Origin: Limnobaculum eriocheiris
GTDB taxonomy: Bacteria > Pseudomonadota > Gammaproteobacteria > Enterobacterales > Enterobacteriaceae
Length of the DNA: 64,000 nt
Reading direction: 5' to 3'
NCBI RefSeq assembly: GCF_021010575.1
Contig: NZ_JAJNAG010000009.1
Span: 1 to 64,000, forward strand
Positions 58,543 to 64,000 of the stretch are shown here, one piece after another. Every line of letters begins with the position of its first letter. Positions within the stretch are counted from its first letter, which is position 1. The position numbers were made by a program, and so were the translations under genes. The notes beneath the pieces are model-generated. The model was not told where the DNA came from, did no database searches, and was given only the letters and a program-made list of their open reading frames with translations.

Positions 58543-61500
58543 TTACACCTTTTCCACGTTAACCAGGAACGCCTTGTACTCTGGCGTTTGCGTGTTGGCA
58601 TCACCGACGAACGGTGTCAGGGTGTTAGCCAGATAGCCTTTTTGGGCTACGCCGACAAATCCCCAGTGAATCGGAATTCCGACGGTTTCCACATCCTGAC
58701 CGTTAACTTTCAGGGTGCGGATACGTTTGGTCACTACCGCTTTGGCTTCAATATAGCCACGCTGAGAGCTGACTTTCACCATATCACCGTGCTGAATACC
58801 TTTCGCCTGAGCCAGACCTTCACCGATTTCAATAAACTGCTCTGGCTGAGTAATGGCGTTCAGTACGGAGTGCTTGGTCCAGTAGTGGAAGTGCTCCGTT
58901 AAGCGATAGGTGGTACCCACGTATGGGAAGTCTTTCGCCGATCCCATATTGGCCAGATCCGCTTTAAATACGCGGGCCGCCGGGTTAGAGATCACGTCTT
59001 TATGCAGCGGGTTAGTGCTGATTGGTGTTTCAAACGGCTCGTAGTGCTCAGGGAATGGACCTTCGGCCATTTTATCGGTAGCAAACAGACGGCCCATGCC
59101 CTCGTTTTGCATGATAAACGGACCTACGTCACTGCCCGGAGGTGCAGCGCTATAGTCAGGAACATCGATACCTGTCCACTTAGCACCATCCCATTCGATC
59201 AGCTTACGTTTTGGATCCCATGGTTTACCCTGAACATCCGCTGATGCACGGTTGTACAGAATACGGCGGTTAAGCGGCCACGCCCATGACCATGCCAGCG
59301 TATTACCCAAACCGGACGGGTCAGAGTTATCGCGACGGGCCATTTGGTTACCAGCTTCCGTCCAGCTACCGGTATAAATCCAGCAGGCGCTGGAGGTGGT
59401 ACCGTCATCCCGCAGTTGGGCAAAGCTATCGAGCAGTTGGCCTTTCTTGAGGATCACTTTGCCGGTGGCATCGGTGATATCTGCCAGAGCACGGCCGTTA
59501 GACTCTTTCGCCATCTCTTCTGACTGAGGATGCATTGGCTCCAGATAGTTCCAGGTCATATTCATCAGCGGCTCTGCAGCAACGGCATTCGCGCCATCCT
59601 GTGCGTACAGCTCACGGATTTTGAATAACAGACCGGCCAGGATTTCGCCGTCGGTTCTGGCTTCTCCCGGTGCTTCGCCGCCCTTCCAGTGCCACTGCAA
59701 CCAGCGACCGGAGTTAACGATAGAACCATCTTCTTCAGCGAAACAGGTACAAGGCAGACGGAACACTTCGGTTTGGATTTCCGCTGGTTTCACGTTGTTT
59801 TGCATACCATGATTTTGCCAGAACTCTGCGGTTTCAGTGTTCAACGGGTCGATGGTAACCAGATACTTCAGTTTAGACAGTGAACGAACAACTTTATTTT
59901 TATCCGGGAATGAAGCCACCGGGTTAAAGCCCTGGCAGATATAGCCATTCACTTTGCCCTGATCCATCATTTCGAAATACTTCAGAACGTCGTAGCCCTG
60001 ATCCCATTTCGGCAACCAGTCGTAGCCCCAATCGTTCTCTTTCTGGGCTTTATCACCATAGAAGCTCTTCATCATGCTGATAAAGAATTTCGGATAGTTA
60101 CCCCAGTAGTTCACCTGATCCGCCAGCGCTTTTTTCGGCGTGTTGGCATCCAGATAGGTTTGCAGCGTTGGCTGTTTTTCTGACGGTAAGGTCAGATAGC
60201 CCGGCAGGGACTGTGATAGTAAGCCAAGGTCGGTCAGGCCCTGAATGTTGGAGTGACCACGTAAGGCGTTAACCCCGCCGCCAGCCATACCCATGTTACC
60301 CAGCAGCAGTTGAATCATGGCCATAGTACGGATGTTCTGAGCACCAACGGAGTGCTGAGTCCATCCCAGGGCGTACAGGAACGAGGTGGTTTTATCAACG
60401 GCGCTGGTTTCAGCAATCAGTTCACACACTTTGATAAAGTCATCCTGCGGCGTACCACAGATATTACTGACCACTTCAGGGGTATAGCGACTGACGTGTT
60501 TTTTCAGCAGGTTCCATACGCAGTTTGGGTCGGTCAGCGTCGGATCGCGTTTGGCGAAGCCGTCTTCACCAACCTGATAGTTCCAGGTGGTTTTATCATA
60601 CTGACGTTTTTCTGCGTCATAACCGCTGAACAGCCCGTCTTCAAAGGTAAAGTCTTCACGCACCAGCAGGCTGGCGTTGGTGTAAGCCTTCACATATTCC
60701 GCATTGATCTTGTTGTTTTCCATCAGGTAAAGGATAACCCCTGACAGGAACGCAATATCAGTACCGGAACGAATAGGCGTGTAGAAATCGGCAACGGAGG
60801 CCGTGCGGGTAAAGCGTGGATCGATGACGATCAGCTTGGCGTTGTTATGGATTTTCGCTTCCATTGCCCAGCGGAATCCTACCGGGTGCGCTTCGGCTGC
60901 GTTACCGCCCATCACGACGACGAGGTTTGCGTTTTTGATGTCAACCCAGTGGTTGGTCATCGCACCGCGACCAAATGTTGGAGCAAGACTTGCTACCGTT
61001 GGTCCGTGTCAGACGCGCGCCTGGTTATCAACCGCGAGCATACCGAGCGCCCGCGAAAATTTCTGAGTCAGTAAACCATTTTCATTGCTGGAAGCAGAGG
61101 CAGCGAGTAATCCGGTAGTTAACCAACGGTTGACGGTTACGCCACTTGCCGATGTTTGCTGGAAGTTTGCGTCCCGGTCTGCCTTCATTAATTTGGCGAT
61201 ACGGGTAAAGGCATCGTCCCAACTGATTCTCTGCCATTTGTCAGAGCCGGGGGCACGATATTCCGGATATTTCAGGCGACTTGCGCTGTTAACATAATCG
61301 ATAAGCCCTGCCCCTTTAGGACAAAGCGCGCCACGGTTGACCGGATGATCCGGATCTCCCTCAATGTGGAAGATACTGGCTTTGGCATTTTTGGCACCAT
61401 CACCCATGCTGTACATTAACAGCCCACATCCCACCGAACAGTAGGTACAGGTATTACGTGTTTCCTGAGCCCGCAGCAGCTTATAGCTACGCGTCTCTGC

Positions 61501-61596
61501 CAGCGCCATCGAGGGGGTGAACCCCAGCGCTGCTGCCGTTGTACCTGCCATACCGCCAGCGCAGATTTTAAAAAACTGCCTTCTGCTGACCTGCAT
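58543..61596 (-). CDS. fdoG: FdoG, formate dehydrogenase-O catalytic selenoprotein (1017 codons, Sec196)
   Basis: The reading frame is continuous except for one in-frame TGA at 61009-61011, read as selenocysteine 196 (A-R-V-U-H-G-P-T). E. coli FdoG and FdnG also have Sec196. The twin-arginine signal SRRQFFK exports the folded protein to the periplasm. A [4Fe-4S] cluster lies at CTYCSVGCG...CPKG, followed by the bis-MGD molybdopterin domains. It oxidises formate to CO2, feeding electrons to FdoH/FdoI. The length equals the E. coli enzyme. fdhD is divergent upstream, as in E. coli, which supports the fdo rather than fdn assignment. Confidence 0.97.
60980..61011 (-). promoter_or_regulatory. Bacterial SECIS element of fdoG with the Sec UGA
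   Basis: Fourteen or so bases after the UGA the mRNA sequence GGTAGCAAGTCTTGCTCC folds into a hairpin. It has a 6-bp upper stem, a bulged U and an AGUCU loop, the features SelB recognises in the E. coli fdh SECIS elements. Confidence 0.85.
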
Positions 61597-61950
61597 GGTT
61601 TTCTCCTTTTTTCTTATTACTGTTACATTGCTCGAATAAATTCACGTACAAACACTTTGCCGGTCACTTGCTTAAGGATTATTTAGCAATTTGTTACTGC
61701 TTTCTTAGCAAATCGAACCAAAAAAGAAAAAATATAACCAATAGACTGTCTTTTTCACCTGATGCGCCAGTTGTTCCAACTAACCAATAAAGACATTATT
61801 ATTGTACGAAGATAGAATGGTGATTAACTTGATCCATCTCGTAAATGTTACAAAAATTAACTTTTTGTTGGCTATTTTCGTTGCATTTGTACCTCTAATG
61901 TTAACCCGAAAATAATATTCATCAAGCCCCCAATATTTGAAGGTCTATAC
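61597..61950. other. Divergent fdoG/fdhD promoter region
   Basis: 354 bp without a gene, AT-rich. It must hold the promoters of both operons; I could not assign a specific regulator site. Confidence 0.5.
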
Positions 61951-62781
61951 GTGAAAACCGATAATCCTGTGCAAAACGACTGTTCTCAATCTGTTGTTGG
62001 TGTGAAGCAGCTCACCGTGCGTCGACACAACGCTTTAAACACGCCAGAGCCAGACTGGGTTGCAGAGGAGGTTCCGGTTGCATTGAGCTATAACGGTATC
62101 GCTCATGTGGTGATGATGGCTACGCCAAAAGAACTGGAAGAATTTGCGATTGGGTTTTCTCTGGCGGAAGGAATTATCGAGTCGCCACAGGAAATTTACG
62201 GGATTGATATCAGCAACGGTTGCAACGGCATTGAAGTGGAGATTGAACTGGCTACCCGTCGTTTTGTCGGGTTGAAGGAGCGGCGTCGTGCCATGGCCGG
62301 GCGCACCGGCTGTGGAGTATGTGGCGTTGAGCAGTTGGGTGAGGTTTTACGGCCGCTTAAGCCGTTGCCGTTTACTCAGCAGTTTGATCTGAGTTTGTTG
62401 GATGGCGTGCTACCGCAGCTTAATAAGGTGCAGATCGTGGGTCAGTTGACCGGTTGTACTCATGCTGCCGGTTGGGTCTCTCCTGAAGGGCAGATGCTGG
62501 GCGGCTGTGAGGATGTGGGTCGTCATGTGGCACTGGATAAGCTGTTGGGCGTGCGGGCGAAGCAGGGTTGGCAGCAGGGTGCGGTGTTAGTTTCCAGCAG
62601 GGCCAGCTATGAGATGGTGCAGAAAGCGGCGATGTGTGGGGTGGAGATTTTGTTTGCGGTGTCGGCGACTACGTCGCTGGCGGTGAAGGTGGCGGAAGAG
62701 TGTAATTTGACGTTGGTGGGGTTTAGTAAGCCGGGGCGGGCGACGGTTTATACGTGTCCGGAGAGGGTGATGGGGATTTGA
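61951..62781 (+). CDS. fdhD: FdhD, sulfurtransferase for formate dehydrogenase (276 aa)
   Basis: FdhD moves sulfur from IscS to the molybdenum cofactor, which is required for formate dehydrogenase activity. The key C-x-x-C pair is in [12 protein letters not shown] (~115), followed by GCTHAAGWV and [17 protein letters not shown]. Length is 276 against 277 in E. coli. The start is GTG with GAAGG upstream. It is divergent from fdoGHI-fdhE, so the window holds both dedicated maturation factors beside the enzyme. Confidence 0.96.
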   Translation: MKTDNPVQNDCSQSVVGVKQLTVRRHNALNTPEPDWVAEEVPVALSYNGIAHVVMMATPKELEEFAIGFSLAEGIIESPQEIYGIDISNGCNGIEVEIELATRRFVGLKERRRAMAGRTGCGVCGVEQLGEVLRPLKPLPFTQQFDLSLLDGVLPQLNKVQIVGQLTGCTHAAGWVSPEGQMLGGCEDVGRHVALDKLLGVRAKQGWQQGAVLVSSRASYEMVQKAAMCGVEILFAVSATTSLAVKVAEECNLTLVGFSKPGRATVYTCPERVMGI

Positions 62782-62951
62782 TTTGATCTTGTGGGTATTC
62801 CGGCCGTAATAACAAATATGTTCGTATTCACAATGTGCTCGGCCGGGAGACAATTTGTACTCGAGTGCAGAGTGCGTCGGGCCTACCTTTCCTAGGGGCG
62901 CTTCGTTGGCTTACGCCAAGTCGACCCCAACGGAAAGCTCTCCCTCCGTTT

Positions 62952-62993
62952 GGCTTTGTTTAAGTTTTAATTGGCTTCATTTAAGTTTTAATT
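62952..62993 (+). repeat. Short 21-bp tandem direct repeat
   Basis: TGGCTTTGTTTAAGTTTTAA-type and TGGCTTCATTTAAGTTTTAA-type units lie head to tail between fdhD and the next terminator. The rest of 62782-63029 shows no gene. Confidence 0.5.
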
Positions 62994-63029
62994 CTCAACT
63001 TACAAACTGCAAACTTTGTTTTTTCATTT

Positions 63030-63056
63030 AAGGGATAGCTATGGCTATCCCTTTTT
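63030..63056. terminator. Strong hairpin terminator
   Basis: Perfect 10-bp arms AAGGGATAGC/GCTATCCCTT around TATG, followed by TTT on the plus strand; it lies downstream of fdhD and of the convergent hypothetical gene. Confidence 0.85.
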
Positions 63057-63064
63057 CGTATTGA

Positions 63065-63394
63065 TTAACCGTGATTCAGGTTTTGGTTTTGCATCTGAAA
63101 TAGCTGGGTGGTTGATTGTTCGTATAGTTCAAGCAGTATGGGAATGATATGGGCGGAGGCTTTTAGCCATGCGCCGATTTGCCCGAGGTTTTGTGGTTGG
63201 GTTTGAATTCCGTTTTCCAGTGACTCTCCTGTATATAACAGCCCGTGGCATAGCCCTTCGATGGATTCGGCGGCGATGCTGCTGAGGTCGTGTAGTTCGA
63301 TGTCGCTGAGTTGGGTGTATTGTAGATCGGCGATTAGGGTGCGGAGGATGGTGATTGAGGTGTCGGGGGTGGTTTCGGTAAAGGTGTTAGTCAT
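63065..63394 (-). CDS. Hypothetical protein (109 aa)
   Basis: I do not recognise this protein. The start at 63394 (M-T-N-T-F-T-E-T) is set by CGGAG 7-8 bases upstream; the longer frame is unlikely. It is acidic, mostly helical by composition, with no signal peptide or membrane helix. A central segment S-S-I-A-A-E-S-I-E-G-L-C-H-G-L-L-Y-T and a glutamine-rich C-terminus (TTQLFQMQNQNLNHG) stand out. Small prophage or island proteins of this size often look like this, but no context supports that here. Confidence 0.6.
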   Translation of the reverse strand: MTNTFTETTPDTSITILRTLIADLQYTQLSDIELHDLSSIAAESIEGLCHGLLYTGESLENGIQTQPQNLGQIGAWLKASAHIIPILLELYEQSTTQLFQMQNQNLNHG

Positions 63395-63445
63395 TTTAGT
63401 ACTCCGAGTAAAAAAATTTGATAACACTCGAGACGCTAAACTCGG

Positions 63446-63877
63446 GTGGTAGTGTTCAAGAACTACAATGAAGTAATGGGTCTACTTCGCTTCAGAAACG
63501 AACTTAGCGAGCAAGTCAAAGAAAAGATTTCAAACTATGAAGAGACATTATCACTTGGTCAAACTCAGCTAATCCTCGGAAAGAAACTTTGTGCTGGCTA
63601 TGTTGACATCACTGAATACTCTATCAGCCTGATTGATCACCTGATAATTGAGTTTCACCACTTTCTTTTAGAGTTTCCCGCCATTGCCACAAGCAATATA
63701 GAATTGAACAGAGTTAGGGAGTGGGGGAGTATTCCAACTTATGAGAACAAACAAAAAGCATATTTGAAGTGCTTAAAACCTACAATCACCCCAAACTTCT
63801 CAAAGTTTTTTCCTTACACGGGAATGTCAGAAGAAGAAGCAAAAGTACGATACACATTCAAATCATGGCTTAACTAA
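63446..63877 (+). CDS. Hypothetical protein (up to 143 aa)
   Basis: Not recognised. The frame opens with GTG at 63446, but an ATG at 63476 (M-G-L-L-R-F-R-N-E-L) is the likelier start (133 aa). The soluble protein has a predicted helical N-terminal half (LSEQVKEKISNYEETL) and a histidine/phenylalanine-rich stretch HLIIEFHHFLLEFP. It ends in FKSWLN. Lower GC than its neighbours suggests acquired DNA. Confidence 0.5.
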   Translation: MVVFKNYNEVMGLLRFRNELSEQVKEKISNYEETLSLGQTQLILGKKLCAGYVDITEYSISLIDHLIIEFHHFLLEFPAIATSNIELNRVREWGSIPTYENKQKAYLKCLKPTITPNFSKFFPYTGMSEEEAKVRYTFKSWLN

Positions 63878-64000
63878 AATAGTGGATAGCCTATCACGTG
63901 TGAGGAAAAGAGAACTTATAAATAATTATGTGTAACTACTACTGTATTTAAAGGTGAGTGTGTAAGTACACCCACCCCCGACAAACCCCCAACACCACCC

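Noticed and set aside
58543-61596. fdoG appears as two ORFs, suggesting a broken gene
   Set aside because: The only break is an in-frame TGA at codon 196 in the context V-U-H-G-P-T, followed by a SECIS hairpin; selA, selB and selC are present. It is a selenoprotein gene.
63968-64000. C-rich tract at the end of the window
   Set aside because: Short low-complexity sequence at the window edge with no adjacent gene; nothing can be concluded.

Overview
The window is chromosomal DNA of an enterobacterium (order Enterobacterales). The evidence is the E. coli-like synteny of xylR-xylHGF/xylAB, selAB, and fdhD/fdoGHI-fdhE, an E. coli-type selC tRNA, Tn3 and IS903, and psiF, rpmJ2 and ygjV relatives. 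The genus cannot be fixed from sequence alone; a Budvicia/Pragia/Limnobaculum-like lineage is a guess.

Region 1 (1-25.6 kb) is accessory. It ends in a P4-type integrase abutting the 3' end of selC, so it looks like a selC genomic island whose far end lies outside the window. Its core is a contact-dependent growth inhibition (CDI) locus: the 3' part of a cdiA, its toxin domain CT1 and immunity gene cdiI1, two tandem exact copies of a 6,893-bp unit, a displaced second toxin/immunity pair (CT2/cdiI2), and a 5'-truncated second cdiA with a third toxin/immunity pair. Each 6,893-bp unit starts and ends exactly at the codons for the VENN motif (core GTGGAGAATAA). It carries CT1, cdiI1, an iteron and palindrome region, a divergent XRE repressor, a CHC2/Toprim/P-loop primase-helicase and a tyrosine recombinase. 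The arrangement reads as an integrative, possibly self-replicating toxin cassette that inserts at the VENN site, fuses its own toxin to CdiA and pushes the old toxin downstream. The unit's right end adds a promoter-like sequence, a boxA-like sequence and an in-frame ATG before the displaced toxin. This is the strongest candidate for an undescribed system here. SymE, DUF1281-like and DUF2787-like genes fill the rest of the island.

Region 2 (25.6-34.6 kb) holds selC and the xylose locus. xylR, xylG, xylA and xylB are intact, but the ABC transporter is broken: xylF has a nonsense codon plus a frameshift, and xylH has an apparent 11-nt deletion. Region 3 (34,661-41,710) is a Tn3-family transposon with 38-bp ends and a 5-bp target duplication (AATAA). 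It carries no resistance gene; its cargo is an ATPase fragment, an IS903 copy and an IS903 remnant, a parE fragment, a GT14-like glycosyltransferase and a small YnfU-like zinc-ribbon protein.

Region 4 (41.7-64 kb) is mostly core genome. It holds psiF, a Zur-box-controlled rpmJ2, a hydrolase remnant, a ygjV-like gene, selB-selA, a zinc alcohol dehydrogenase, a ferric-type ABC transporter, a three-gene DarT-like/DarT/DarG ADP-ribosylation module, and the formate dehydrogenase-O operon fdoGHI-fdhE with divergent fdhD. fdoG contains an in-frame UGA for selenocysteine followed by a recognisable bacterial SECIS hairpin. selC, selA and selB (tRNA, synthase, elongation factor) and a selenoprotein client therefore lie within 36 kb. 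Two copies of a mosaic GC-rich repeat follow xylA and the alcohol dehydrogenase gene.
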